From Anastatus disparis (lineage: Eukaryota; Arthropoda; Insecta; Hymenoptera; Eupelmidae), in the NCBI GenBank assembly GCA_017163975.1, contig JAFFSR010000264.1:3853501-3917500 (forward strand): 64,000 nucleotides of DNA, in the 5' to 3' direction. Below, in pieces: positions 1 to 12,968 of the stretch (positions are counted from its first letter, which is position 1; each line of letters opens with the position of its first letter). The notes under the pieces were generated by a model, which searched no databases, had not been told where the DNA came from, and saw only the letters and a list, made by a program, of their open reading frames with translations. The translations under genes and the position numbers were made by a program.

Positions 1-23
1 AATGTTCAAATTTCTACCAGGGA
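1..23 (-). mobile_element. CCCTGGTAG-family MITE, right terminal end only
   Basis: The window opens with a segment whose reverse complement starts CCCTGGTAGAAATTTGAAC. This is nearly the same as the terminal repeat of the complete elements at 18923 and 30135. The rest of this copy lies outside the window. Confidence 0.55.
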
Positions 24-423
24 ATTAATGTTAAAATTAACTTTTATTATATTTTTAATGCATCTTAAAGGGTTAAATGGATGGGTAATAAAGCCTGATT
101 GATACTTTTACATATTTCCCTTTGAAGTTAATATGAGGTCACTAAAAGGAGTTTTACATAAAAATTGAAAATTACAGTACAACATTGTTTAATCACTATT
201 TTTAAATAAAGATATTTATTCTTTCTAAAGTTCACCAATAAATGCATCAAAAAATTTATTGTGGTAAATTCATTTCAAAAAATTTTTTTGCAGAGAAAAC
301 ATATTTTGTTTACCGTTGAATATGGAAATTGGAAAAAAAGCTTTTTTAACCAGTGAATATACTTATGCTTTATATCAATAAATAATTAATATTTGTTTTA
401 AAAAATAGAAATTTCTTTTTATT

Positions 424-613
424 ATCATTTAACGTCACTGTATTCATGCTATTATTGCGACGCTGATTAGTGACGGAGGTTTTTAGTGTGTTTGTGAATA
501 AAGCACATGTAACGTACAGTGGTGCTTGTGTAAATCAGCCGAGAATGGGATTCGAACTCGGGACCTCGAGATTGCGAATCCATCACTCTACCGATTAAAC
601 CACTGACATCCTC
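424..613 (-). mobile_element. tRNA-derived SINE, copy 1
   Basis: This is a full-length reverse-strand copy. Read on the minus strand it has a tRNA-like head with a B-box GAGTTCGAATCC, then the family body with 'CAAGCACCACTGTACGTTAC', and the tail '...ACAGTGACGTTAAAT'. The A-box side (GTGGTTTAATCGGTAGAG) is slightly diverged. Confidence 0.85.
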
Positions 614-1290
614 ACCAAATGATATTATATTTTCTATTATAATTTTCTTTTATATCGATTAATTAATAACTTTATATAACATTAAAGATTTTAATACATT
701 AATTAATTGAATTTATTTGAAAATAATAAATAAATAATTGAATAAGTGAGAAACATTAGCGAATAAGAAAAAAAAGAGGATGAATTAATAAAAAAAAATT
801 TTGTCGAAAGTTTTCATTTTTCACAACAAAATTGGCAAAACTATTACAAATTCTATGAAAATTAGCGTAAATTAAATACAAGTTTAAGAAATATAAAGTA
901 AAAAAAAAATTGACCCATGTACGCCTTGAGCAAGTAAATCTAAAATAATAAAGAAGATAAATGTAGAGCCCTGTAGTCGGATAGATGAGTACGTAGCTCG
1001 CGGCGATGGTTAATTGAGATTTACAAAGAAAAGTAGAACAGGGTGGATTTAGTTGAGTCAAAGTCAAAATAAGCGTAATACATAAATTCATAAATAAGAA
1101 AATTGGTGACCTCTCCCAAGAATTTCTTAAAGAGGTATATTAAGTAAGAAGTAAAATGAAAATTTTGATGGTATATATAATGACTTTTTTTTCTTACTAG
1201 ATAAATTAAAATTAAAATAAGTAACTACTTTCATTTTGAAATATAACTAAAAGATGATTATAATATAAAGCTTGCTGTACATTTACTTAC

Positions 1291-1343
1291 AATGTCTCGA
1301 GGTTCACTATCTTATACTGAGCCAGGTACGTGTGACGGAAGAG
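1291..1343 (-). CDS. DPP4-family exon: 'LFRHTYLAQYKIVNLET' propeller segment
   Basis: This is a 53-base exon with a strong pyrimidine tract, acceptor TTTCAG and donor GTAAGT. It starts in phase 0, gives 17 codons, and leaves TT (phase 2). LFRHTYLAQYKIVNLET fits the family block that directly follows '...NYQK/R' (Leu-Phe/Tyr-Arg-His/Tyr-Ser/Thr-x-x-Ala-x-Tyr). The match in both sequence and phase to the exon at 26553-26627 means the 25.2-kb stretch between them is a single intron unless a skipped cassette exon exists. The next exon must begin with a base completing TT(T/C/A/G) and lies left of base 1. Confidence 0.92.
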
Positions 1344-2192
1344 CTGAAACAGAAAAAAAAGGAAAGAAGTAAGTTGAGTTTTTATCTCATTGAAATTCAC
1401 TGCTGTACATTTTCAGAATATTATATCTTCTGACGCCTTTTTATAAAGCAAGAAAGCATAGAAAAAAACCCAACAGAGTACATTTTCTTCTCCGGCTGCG
1501 CACGCATCCAAAATTGATATGAGAACTTTTTTTTGCGAATATTGTAAACTTTGACACAAATTCTATTCTCATTTTTTTTATCACAACTGGATTCAATATA
1601 AGTAAATTAAGTTATTCTATACTCTTATAAAAGTACATCTATTTTGATGGAAAAAAGTTTTTCAAATTCAAGTTCCAGATATTATGAGGATGTGTTTTAT
1701 ATTTTATTGTATAGAGAATTATAGAATAGTGGTTTAATTAGAGTTTTCGTTATATGCAAAGAAAATTTTTATTTTTGTACGCATTTTTTACAGAAAATTA
1801 GAAAATTTTAATTTCTAAAACCAGCGCTTGGTTTTTTTACTTTTATATTATTTGTTTCAATCTTGTTTTTGTTATAAGAAATCATGACTTACTTTTTTTT
1901 CTTATTTATTCTTGTTTAGAATTTTTCTAATTTGTTATCATTAAAAATAAAAAAATTTATCAAATCTAGACTTTTATATTCCTTATTGATATTCTTGTTT
2001 ATTTAAAAATTATTCTTTCTTATTGTTATTTCTTATCAAGGTGAATCAACTGACGCAGACATTATACCTATGTGACCCCATACCAGCAACGTTTGCGGCT
2101 TATTCACGCTTCTGAAACAAACTCTACACAACGTTTCAGTCAGCTATAACAGTAGCCATCATGCGCATAGACAAAATTGTACCAAGATCCCG

Positions 2193-2211
2193 CAGTATTG
2201 TGACAATACTG
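2193..2211. repeat. 19-nt perfect palindrome
   Basis: CAGTATTGT and ACAATACTG flank a single G. An overlapping inverted pair GTGAC/GTCAC (2200-2215) shares part of it. It sits in a small GC-richer patch (2040-2280) with no coding signal. Confidence 0.6.
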
Positions 2212-4234
2212 TCACTCAAGAGCAATGCTACAAAAGGTCTTACATCTCCCGAGGCTTTGTACTAAACTGATGAACCACACTAGCGATATTTTATCGTCTT
2301 GCATTAAACTTATTTCATCTTATGTTTTATGCACACGTAAGTCCTTTGTTTCTCATAAACTTTCTTTATGTCTTTTACTTATAAAAATTATTTTTTTTAC
2401 TATTTATGTAGGTGCATATAAAAAGTAAAAAAAATGTGACTGTAAACATTATTATAGGCGAGATTATAGGTTTATTTAAAATCTTTTATTTATGAAAATC
2501 TATAAACTCTCGTCGTTACTTTTGACTGAGTATTTTAATACTTGAAATTCGAAATTCAATTTTTTTATTCTTATTGCAATAAAAGCTTTAATACAAGATG
2601 ATGTACATGTGTAAATTGAATGTCATAGAAGATCAATAACGATTTACCAAGCAAACAAATGGCAACCTATAAATCAACGATTCTAAATTCAAGCTGTTCT
2701 TATATATGGAATTAACAATTAATAAATTTATTTTGAATTATGTTTTGAAAAACAAACTTTAAAAAATAGAACCATACAAAAGTTATTGGCATTAATTTTA
2801 TTTTAAAAAAGAATTAAGCAAATTTGTGATTTCATTAAAACTTATACAGACGTCTTTAGTTTAACTGAAAATAAAATGTTAAAAATATTTTCACAAAGTT
2901 TATGTGTCAAATAATTGTGTTTGAAAAGTCTTTAAATCGAAGTATATGTATGTATAAATCAGCTAAGTTTTAAAAAAACAAAAAAAAGTATTCATCTAAC
3001 AACATAAATTTTTAGGTCTTAGTCTGTACGTGAACAAATGAAAAAAATTGTTAAAACGTCGATTTTACAAAAATAAATACTATATTCGTAAAAGTTTTAA
3101 AACATTTTCAAGGATTTAAATTTATTTCGAGTTTTCAATGCTTATATTTTGGTTAGATTGATCGATATCTAGATAATGTCGATTAGACCCATAGACATAC
3201 GAGCGCGCCCGCGTGTATTTATGTGTGCGAGTAAATAAAATCAATTCTCAAACTTAGTTCATCTGTCAGAAGAAAATCGTTTATACATTGAATAAATTGT
3301 TTTCTTACTAGTATTTTAAGAATTTTCAATTTATAAAATTCTTTCAATAAAAACAATTATTTTTAATGTTTTTAACACATTTATGTACTATTTTATTTCA
3401 AATAAAACTAATTTTGGTTACAAAGTAGTTAAAAATGATTTTTTGATCAGTCTATTTTTTAGATCAAGCATCATTAATAACAATGAGTTAATAAAACAAA
3501 CCAGCAAACCAAAGTATTTTTTCGAATACCTTTATTGGGAAAAATAATTCTAACCTACCTACATTCATCTGCAAATCAACCCATTTTTTCTTTCTGAACA
3601 CCTTATTGAAACTTAAATTATTATTTTTACGCATTAAAATATTTGTAAAAAGTCATTCTTATCCAAAATTTTATGTATGGAGCTGTTTGATGCGTGCTAG
3701 ATAAAGTCTCAAAGAATAATTTATAACAACGTAACCACTTCAACACAAACAAACGACAAGAACAATTTTTTCTTAAATTCAACTTTTTATAGCTATTCTT
3801 CAAGTATGTTTATGAAAAATAATAATTTTTCAATACCTGAAGTAATCTTTAACTGAAAATTAATTGTGTATCATGAAAAATACAAATTTGCATAATGAAA
3901 AGTTTTGTTCCCGAAGAATTTAAAAAAGTTAAATTACTTAAAAATTTTATCATCGAAGTTTGAAGCAATTTAATTAACTTGACTGATCTGTAGAATTATT
4001 TTTTTCACTGGCTTTAAATTTTCGAAAGACGAAAAACCATCATAAAATAGCACGATTTCAATATTTTAAAAGCTGATACGCTGTATAAATCAAACTTGGC
4101 TGAATGAAAAAGTGTACGAATTTAAAAAAAATCTTATTAGAAATGTCATCATAATAGTGAACAATCAAGGAAGCAAGATAAACGCAGTGCTCCTACCGAT
4201 TTCCCACCAATAAATTTAAAGCTTACGAGATATG

Positions 4235-4500
4235 ACGGCGCTCATCGCCATGCGTCAGGTATCATCAATAATACAAGTTGATATAGAAGAGGGGCGGAGG
4301 AGGTGGAGAGGCGAGCGCGCGAAGGATTCATGGGGCTCGATGCGCTATTTTGCCTCCATTAACTCTTTCACAGTGTAGAGTCATAAATTACAAGAGGTCG
4401 AACGCTTCGATAAGGATCGAAATAATGCCATTTTCACGCGGTGCGAATCATTGTCGCGCTATCGTATACCCTGACCCCTCATCGATTTTCAAATATTTTC
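4235..4500. other. GC-richer intronic island
   Basis: The composition changes abruptly to G/C-rich with many CpGs (for example GCGAGCGCGCGAAGG and GACGGCGCTCATCGCC). There is no splice-bounded reading frame; the overlapping plus-strand frames at 4350-4713 are pyrimidine-driven. It could be an intronic regulatory element or an alternative promoter. Only the composition is seen. Confidence 0.3.
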
Positions 4501-5759
4501 TGTTTTCGCCTGCTCTATTCTACCTCCCTCTCCCTCTTTCTATTTCCTTTATTTCGTTTCCTCGTTATTTTTTATTGCCTTATTTTACGCGTATTTTTTT
4601 TTCGTTGCCGTAATCAATGCAATAAAAGAAATTTTAGCTCAATCAGCAATCATTCAAAAACTTTTTACTGGACTGCTATTCACTGCGCTAGAAAAAAGTT
4701 ATGTAATATGTGAATTGCATAAATAAAATGTTTGTGTCAACTATTGTGTTTTTATTTTTCTTCTACAAAGTACTGGAGTTTTAAGCCAATCAATTTCGTA
4801 TACAACCAACGAGACAATTTTTATTTAATGGCAATATTTTTTAGATTTAGATGAAAATCGAGACGCTGATAAATACGTTAGATAAGAGAATGTAATATAA
4901 GGTCTTATAAATAAAAATACTCTCTTGATCCGACCCTTTTTTAATATTTTTTTAGCATTTTTATGCTAATACGTATTTGAGAAATAAATGATTCTAAAAC
5001 ACCTCTGTCACTTTTCGTAATATTCTTCTACTTTATCATACAGATATTAACTTTTATTAGAATTAAAAATATTTTATTTGAGAAATTCTATGATTTTCAT
5101 ACTAACCATTCAAAAATTCAAAAGAGATTATTAAATTATTTACTTTTATAAGACTGATTTAAATTTCAAATATTCTTCGCTTAAAATTAAAGTTTGTTTA
5201 AAAGATAAGCATTTTATTCGAGGAAAAAGTACAGAAAATAATATAAAATGTATGTATAATAAATTTTTAGTGATTTAAGAATACACTCGATTTTATTTTA
5301 ATATTTATGACCGATTTTTATTTGAGAATTTGAGTAATAAAAGCGAACGAAATTACAGGAAATTCTTTGATTTGATTTAGTTAAAAAAGTAAAATATATT
5401 GAAAAAACAATCAATTTGAATAATTTCGTTTCTACACCGCGGTTTGTTACCTTTTACGCGAAAAGAAAAAAAAAACTCGAAATATAAACAAAGCATTAAG
5501 TAGATAAACAACGTGGAGAGAAGTATAATAAGAAGGGCGAATTCTTCCCGCTCCATATCCCGCATAAAAGCGTTGAATTACCATAAGTAACTAATATTTC
5601 ATTTTAAATTACTTCCAATATTTGGGCTTCTGTTTTATGATTTTCTTAATAACGTTATATTTTAGTGCATTAATCATTATGTTTCACTTCGTATTTTAGC
5701 AATCAATTCCGCATTGATTATATTTTAAGAAAAATTCATCGTAAAAGTAATTGTATCCA

Positions 5760-6020
5760 CGTGCTGTGAACGAAAATTATATAGCGCTTGATTATACGCC
5801 ACAGCAATTAAAAATCTCAATATGGATGAAAGTGGTACACGTGTATTGGGAATATCGGATATCCCGCAGTCGATTTTGGTCCATTAAGAAATCTGTTGTG
5901 GCACGGAAGGATTGAATTGGAATTCCGATGGCAGATTTTCACGAAATTACGCGAAATGCTTGGTGCCTCGTTTTTATTTGCGTTATTCTCTCATCAACTA
6001 TATTTGCGCTGTATTTTGCG
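5760..6020. other. GC-richer intronic island
   Basis: This is a block of mixed composition in AT-rich intron, including ATATCGGATATCCCGC and an AATTGGAATTCCGATGG run. It has no ORF, no repeat copy elsewhere in the window and no RNA-gene signature that I recognise. Confidence 0.25.
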
Positions 6021-9000
6021 ATAAAAAAAGGCATTTTTAATTGAACCATGAAAAAAATCGCTGTTTTTCGATTCATGCAGCTATAAAAGATAATCGCCTC
6101 TGACGAATCATTGAAAATTGAGCGTTAGAATTCGAGATGAGAATCAGTTGTTTTTAAAAAAAATTAATATGATTTTTTTATTTTAATTTGGAAAAGTATA
6201 GCTTTTTTAAACACTTAATTTTTTTATACTTGAAATTTTGGCTGAAGAACGTATATGGGCGTGGTTTTTCTGGCACGTTTTGCATTTTATGTTGGATTAT
6301 TTATATTTTTCTAGCAAAGATTTAAAAGAATAATGTTTTTTAATTTTTCTATTTCTTGTTAGAGTTAGAGTTTCGATAAATTTTTTAAAGATAGAAGTGT
6401 GTATTTAATGAATTCAATATTTTAAAAAATCACTAATATTTTCTTTCTGATTTTAAACCAAATGACAATATAAGTAAAATAATTTTTAACAAAATTTTCA
6501 GAAAAGATAAAAAACAATTTACCTTACTGTTAACACGTTCACTATATGTCTTTAGATTTTAAAAGAAATAATTTCTCCGCTTTTTTTTATTCACTATTTT
6601 TCATACAATTTAAATATGCTACATCATTTTCTTATGCATCTTCTGAGTTCTTGATATATTTTTTCTTCCATCGTTTTATTCTTACAAGCCATCCCTTACT
6701 GTCACTGAACCTCATGCATCTCAATGTCCCTTTCAGCATCACTTGAACCATCTTACATTCTTTTATCCCGAATCATTTTTTATTGTTTTCAATGTCTTTT
6801 ATTTATTTTCTTTTTTTTTTAACTTTTTCGTTTTTTAGATCTTTTTATATCTATAGATATACTTGTAAGTCGACATTGTTTTGATCGTTCATATAATTCA
6901 TCATTCTGACATCTTTTTTTATAATTTGGGTACTTGTTCCATACATTTTCATCCTGTCTCCTCTTAACATTATAAATTTAAGAATCGTATAAAAATGTAA
7001 AGCAGGATATCTAAATCTTCTTGAAAGTATATTTTATTATTATTTAAATAAAGATTTTTTTTCACGAAAAGTATATTTTACGAAAGACAATATGCTCTCC
7101 TAAAACAGTAATTTTTTTATGCGAGCTGTAAAAATAACTTGAACTTAAAATATACTTCAATTTAATGTCACAGGTTTAATTGACTTACTATGCAAATTTG
7201 CGAAATAAGCTATTAAATGTTTTATTATTTCGTTGAAAAATATGTTAATTTATTATGTTCAAACTTTTCGCATGAATTTTAGCATAAAAAATGTACATTC
7301 AAAAAATTGTCAAAATTAAGAATTATAAAAAAATTTTTTTAAACAAATTTTTTTACAAATTTTGAAATTTGATATGATATTAGATATTTTCATAATATAT
7401 TTTAATTATAATTCTTTAATAAGTTTTATTGTTGAATAAATGAAGGTTTTATGGTGATATAGAATTTAATCGTTCACCTTGACCTTAATTATTTATCAAA
7501 ATAAAAACATACCTATTCTTTTAAATTCAATATTACATAAAATTTATTTAAGTAATATATAAGTTTTGCTGCTATATCCATGTCAACAATTTTGTTAAGT
7601 AATGTATGCATGTGAGTATGAGTCGGGTACTCAGTTTTGATAAAAAGGACCATTTTTTTCCTTTTGCGTTTTAGAGTTTAAATTTTTGTTATAAAAGGAG
7701 GAAAACGCCTGCAGTCTTGAAAATTTTGAACAAGCTTTATTGTAGTGACGTGTACACTGTAGGTGGCAAGCTCTCACTTGACCTGTTTTTCCAAGTGCGA
7801 AATCTAAACCTGTACAACTGAGAGTGAATCAAATACAGACCAGTTTCACTAATCGACATCAATGTAAAGAGACAAACATGAATTCCCTTTATTTTTTCTC
7901 CTTCGTAATTCGAAGAACATTCTCGTATTTATACCAGGAAAATTAAAGAATTTTATTACAATAGAAACTGAATCCATTTTTCTATGAATTAAGTTTTTAA
8001 TTCAAATTTTTTTTTTAAATCTTTGACCTTTACATACATAGAAAAATTATAATTTTTTATGAAATCAATAGAGTAATCAGAATTTTAATTATTTTTAAAA
8101 ATTTAATTATAAAGTAAATATTTTTTGTATTTTTAATAGTTTTTTTTTGATTCTCTGTATCTTTATTACAAAATTCATGGTGAAATTCTTGACTATTTTC
8201 TTGAAATTCTTACGCCGTCACCTGGCAACTACCAGCAGTTCGTGATCGTTACTCTTTAAGGTTGAGCTGGTAATTGCACTTCAATTTCATTCGAATGAAC
8301 TTAAAGCCGACTCCATAAAATTATATAAGCGGCTCATGTATACATTCAAATTTCGCATTTAAAAAAGATGACTTGTAACGGCATCATGTAAAATAAAGGC
8401 TACTTATCTTAATTGAAGTTGAAACTTTTCTAATATTAAAGTTATAATGTTTCTATTTATATATTTATTGGGTATTCTATTAAAATAAGTTATATTCAAA
8501 AAAGAATTTTAAATCATTGTTAAAAAAACTGCACTAGTGTATTATTACCTTACAACCTGTTTAGAAATTTATCAAAGCATACTGAAGGTTATTCAATGGA
8601 TCAGCTAATGCACTGCAAGTACATATCAAACTAGGTGAATTGTAATAATACTTGCCTAAGGATCGCCTACATCTTTCCGCGAGAGGGAATCCTAATTAAC
8701 GTCTTATTATTCAAGCAAGGCTAATTCAGCTGATTGTAACAAGTACAAAGAATTTATAATTAACATTTATGAAAACGACTTTAGAATGTTATATACGAAA
8801 GCTTTGAATAAATAGAAACTTTGTCGAAATTTAATATTATAATCTGTAACGAGCATGTAAATAATGTAAATTGTGTTTGCTTTAAATAAATAACAGTCTC
8901 ACTGGGTATGATAAATAAAATATAAATGAAGTTTAGTTCATCATCATTTCACATGAACTTTGTGAATCATTACAGGTTATTTAATTATTATTTAAATTAC

Positions 9001-10055
9001 GCTGTCATTAACTTTAACGAAACTAATTTCAAATTTTAATAATGAGATTTGATCAAAAAGATTTTTTTTGTTTTATAATTATTAAATATTTCATGAATAA
9101 TAATGCTATTTAGTTTATCCAGGTGGAGTAAATTTGTTTTTGATATCATTAAATATTAATAATAACAGATACTGTTTTCGTAATCATAAAATAATAAAGT
9201 GAATCAAAATAGAAAAATAAATTTTTCGGATCATTTATCATTTGTAATGGTTTTGATCTTCGTTGAGTACAATGAACTTACTTATTTCATATATTCTTCT
9301 TCTCGCATCTTCACTTTTTTCTTTTTTTTCTATTTTGAAGATTCTTATTTTAATTTTTTAACAAAATTCATATGAAAAAAATCAGAATAATATAATCAAG
9401 TATCTATTTATATTTTGAATCAAAAGTATAATAAAATGATCAAATAAATGCAAAAAATGATAATATACTTTTGAAAATAAAATTTAAAAAAATAGGATGA
9501 TTCCATCTAAAATCTAATAGGGTTCAAAGATAGATGTCCTAACTTTTTACACTTTTTACAGATAATATTTAAATCGACTATAACACTATCTACAAAAAAG
9601 CTAATTCATAATTATTATGCTAAAAAATTCGCAAAATGACACAACATAGTATCTCCGATTTTTACAAATTAAAAAGTTTTATAGCATTGCGTAAGCTAAA
9701 TCTGCGTTTTCCACACCCTCTACCGGGAGCTAAATATAACTTTCTTAAATTGTGTAAAAAAATACTATTGTAAGAAATATCACACTTTATTGATGAGAAA
9801 ATAAAAACTATGGTCTATAAATTATTGTTGTGCCGCAAGTTCTCAAAATATGTAGCAGCGTGCATGCGCGTACTGTTTGTACAGTCTAACGATGAGAAAG
9901 AAAGAGATGCATATATGAACAATGAATTAGGTGCTTTACTCTCTGTCTCGCTCATGTGTATATGGATTTTAATAATCAGCAAGTTTTTTTGTTAGCATAT
10001 TGTATTTAATTAATAAAATATCAGTGAAATAAATACTGTATAATACAATACTACA

Positions 10056-10143
10056 ACCTATGTGGAACGCAATTGCACAGCGCTACCGTTCTCGCTTCAC
10101 TCGAGCGCTAACTCCACCCCGCACAATTAAGTTCCATATAGGT
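10056..10143. mobile_element. Short foldback element (MITE-like)
   Basis: This is an 88-base element. Its left end ACCTATGTGGAACGCAATTG matches the reverse complement of its right end, ACCTATATGGAACTTAATTG. Inside, AGCGCT is again repeated in inverted form. It is too short to code. The family is unknown to me. Confidence 0.55.
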
Positions 10144-11527
10144 CACGTGTATCGTAATGTACTATTATAGATACAAATTTCCAGAGAGGATTAACGTTTG
10201 TAAAATAGTATTATGTTAATAATATGAACAAAAAGTGTTTCTCTTAAAATGCATGCCTATTTCTAAAGAAAATTATAATATTAATCAATTGTGAAGTAAA
10301 AATAAAATTTAAAATTATTTTGCAATTTTTAATTTAATTTTAATAAAATGTATTTATAATTTTAAAATATAATTTTCATAGTCACTGTACTACTTGTTAT
10401 AAACACTTTAAATAATTTTTATTTTATTTAATCATTATTTATTTCCCTAAGGCAAAGGTTAAAGAACGAAAATGAGAGAAACAGAGGAAGATATAATGAG
10501 AGAGAAGAGATCAAAAGGTAAGAGCAATGGGAGAGTTAAAACAAGAAAAACAGAGAATTCTATTATTGTTCTTCGTTATTAGGACAATGGCCCTGATTTC
10601 AACTTTTGACTGCAAGTGTAATATAACTTTTAAAATCAAAATATTTGAACCATGAATGGTCAAATTTCAAAAGATATGAAACAAAGAAATTTTATTGCTA
10701 CAAATGATAAGTAAAAATTCAAAATTCCTTCGACTTCATTAAACGCTTGAAGCATTTTATCATGATTGTTCAGCCACCAATCAACATAAGTTATAATTCG
10801 AATCGACCAGATAAGGGTGAAAACTTCTGGTATCTGAAAGCTAATTCTTCTTAGGTTTGGCATCTATAATGTTAGAAAAATAAAACAAAGGAACAATTGT
10901 TGACTTATTGATTATTTTCTTTGCGGGTGCTGTGTTAAATCATAAAAATGCAAGTGAACCTCGATAGGAAATTAATCAACTATTATATTCTTTATTTATT
11001 TTTCTCGAGATTAAAATACATTTTTTAGTCTCAATATAAACAAATTTTTGGATATTAAAAAATTTAATGGCTGTGGGCATCAAAACAGCATTCTTCAATT
11101 TGACATATATATTGTGAAATAATAACTGTTCCTACTTTATTGATTTTTAGTTTTTTTTTACATTGTATTCACCCATTTTCTATCACGACTTCTTGTAACT
11201 TTACATTAATTGTTTTGCTATGTATTTTTTTGGGAGCTTTGCTTTCACTCAATATATTGACTTACTTGCCTTACTAATACGCTTCTCATGTTTTATTGAA
11301 TCTAATGAACAACTTTTAGCTATATTTTTCTAGTTCTATTATTACAATGCTCTTGAACTTTAGAAAAATGTTTTAATATTTTTGGTTGTTTATTCGATAA
11401 TTAATTTGAATAAGTTGTATTTATTTAAATTTGGTTTCATCGCTAATAAAATAAATGAATGGGTTTTATTGTAATATGGCTTCAATTGTTTTGTATAATC
11501 TTTGTTTGTTTATTATTTTTGTATTGT

Positions 11528-11718
11528 GAGGTCTTCAGTGGCTCAGTTGACAGAGCGATGGATTTGTAATCTCGGGGTCTCGAGTTCGAATCCTGCTCTC
11601 GGCGGCCGAGTGATACAAGCACCACTGTAACATGTGCTTTGTTCACAAACACACTGACGATCTCCGTCGCTAATTAGCATCGCTATAATAGCATAAATAC
11701 AGCGACATTAAATAAAAT
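11528..11718 (+). mobile_element. tRNA-derived SINE, copy 2
   Basis: The head AGTGGCTCAGTTGACAGAG (A-box region) and GAGTTCGAATCC (B-box) are followed by the family body and the tail ACAGCGACATTAAATAAAAT. The anticodon-like loop reads TTTGTAA (TGT). The acceptor-stem pairing is decayed, so this is not a functional tRNA. Confidence 0.88.
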
Positions 11719-12648
11719 TAAAAAAAATATGTATTTATATTAATTGTTTATTATTATATACTTATTTAAATTTTATTCAGTTCATTTATGTTGATTTAAA
11801 TTTATCATGATAATAATTTTATTAATTTAATTTTTTAAATATTATTTATTAACTGTTAAATGGTAAATTTAGTTTATTATTATGCATGTATTATAAATTT
11901 TTTGTGATAAGTACTTTTTTGTTGGCGATTTATTGTTGCAATATTTTTTTGACGTCACTTTGTGTAAAATATTGTAATATAAAAAATTTTTTATTTATTA
12001 TTGTATAATACATCTATTTGTATCATTATTGCAAAATGAATATCTATCCATCAATCTATCTGCTTATCACTGTACATAGTTTTGTTTTTCAGTACATATC
12101 ATGATGGATTTATTTATTTAAAATCTTTGATAAAGATATTGTAAAAGGTATGTTAACAAATACAATAATTTTGTGATATAATTTTAAATTGGAATAGAAC
12201 ATTTTTAAAACTTTAATTGCTTAGATTTCATGTAAAAATTGAGAGTTACAAGAATTCGTCACATTTCTTCTAATTTTAATTAATTTTATTAAATAATAAA
12301 ATTTTTTTAATTTTATTTAATTATTTTATACATTTGATTTCTTCAAAAATGTTATACTTAACTACTTCAATAATATCATTCTTGTTTGAGTATTGGATCA
12401 GCATCTTTGGTCAATATTTCTCCTTCAAACATGATATATATTATTGAATAAAAAAATCAATGAACTTTCCTAGCTATGATGTTCCATAGTAGAATAGATA
12501 TTTCGCTCTACTGCTCCTCAATAACTTCTCACCTAAGTACTTAGATTTTTTTCTGGACTTTTTTCGATTTTTAAAATAGAAACTATTGAGAGTGCTTTAG
12601 GATTGCACGATAGTCAAAATATTAGGGTTTAACAGCATTTAGCTTGAT

Positions 12649-12897
12649 TTGTACTTAGAATTTAGTCAGTTTGATCATGATAACAAACGAGTTTTAACAA
12701 TAGTATTCAACTTTCGTAATGGTTACGTTGACTCAGAGTTGTCATTTACGATTTGCCCAAAGTTCACAGTTGGCGATGAGTTAAGGGAATGTAATTTGAC
12801 AGAAATTATTGATGTTTTATTAGGCTTCAGCACAGAAATACCGTACTGCACCAGAATCAGATTGAACAACTACTATACTACTTTATCTAAGACATGA
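12649..12897 (+). pseudogene. Unrecognised 82-codon frame, possible gene fragment
   Basis: The frame opens at a TTG and the nearest upstream in-frame codon is a stop, so there is no proper start. Its composition is more protein-like than other frames in the window: it uses Asp, Glu, Arg, Cys, Pro and Gly, as in FTICPKFTVGDELREC and LTEIIDVLLGFSTEIPYC. It ends at TGA in a short GACAT repeat, just before the foldback element at 12969. It is antisense to the host gene. I do not recognise a family. It may be a decayed retrocopy or an exon fragment, or chance. Confidence 0.2.
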
Positions 12898-12968
12898 CAT
12901 GACATTTTGTAATACATTTAATTATATACTTTTCTATAATAATACATCATTTATAATTAATTATAATT

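Larger units (their letters stand above)
1..1290 (-). other. Intron following the DPP4 'LFRHT' exon (partial)
   Basis: This is the donor-side end of an intron running off the left edge. It holds the end of a CCCTGGTAG-family element (1-23), one reverse-oriented SINE (424-613) and a short GC-richer patch around 960-1050. A 111-codon reverse frame at 756-1091 is Leu/Phe/Tyr-rich, has no recognisable motif, and overlaps A-rich simple sequence. I do not regard it as a gene. Confidence 0.8.

Noticed and set aside
11528..11600. Functional tRNA genes at the SINE heads
   Set aside because: The A- and B-box patterns are clear, but the acceptor and anticodon stems do not pair well and every head is followed by the same SINE body.
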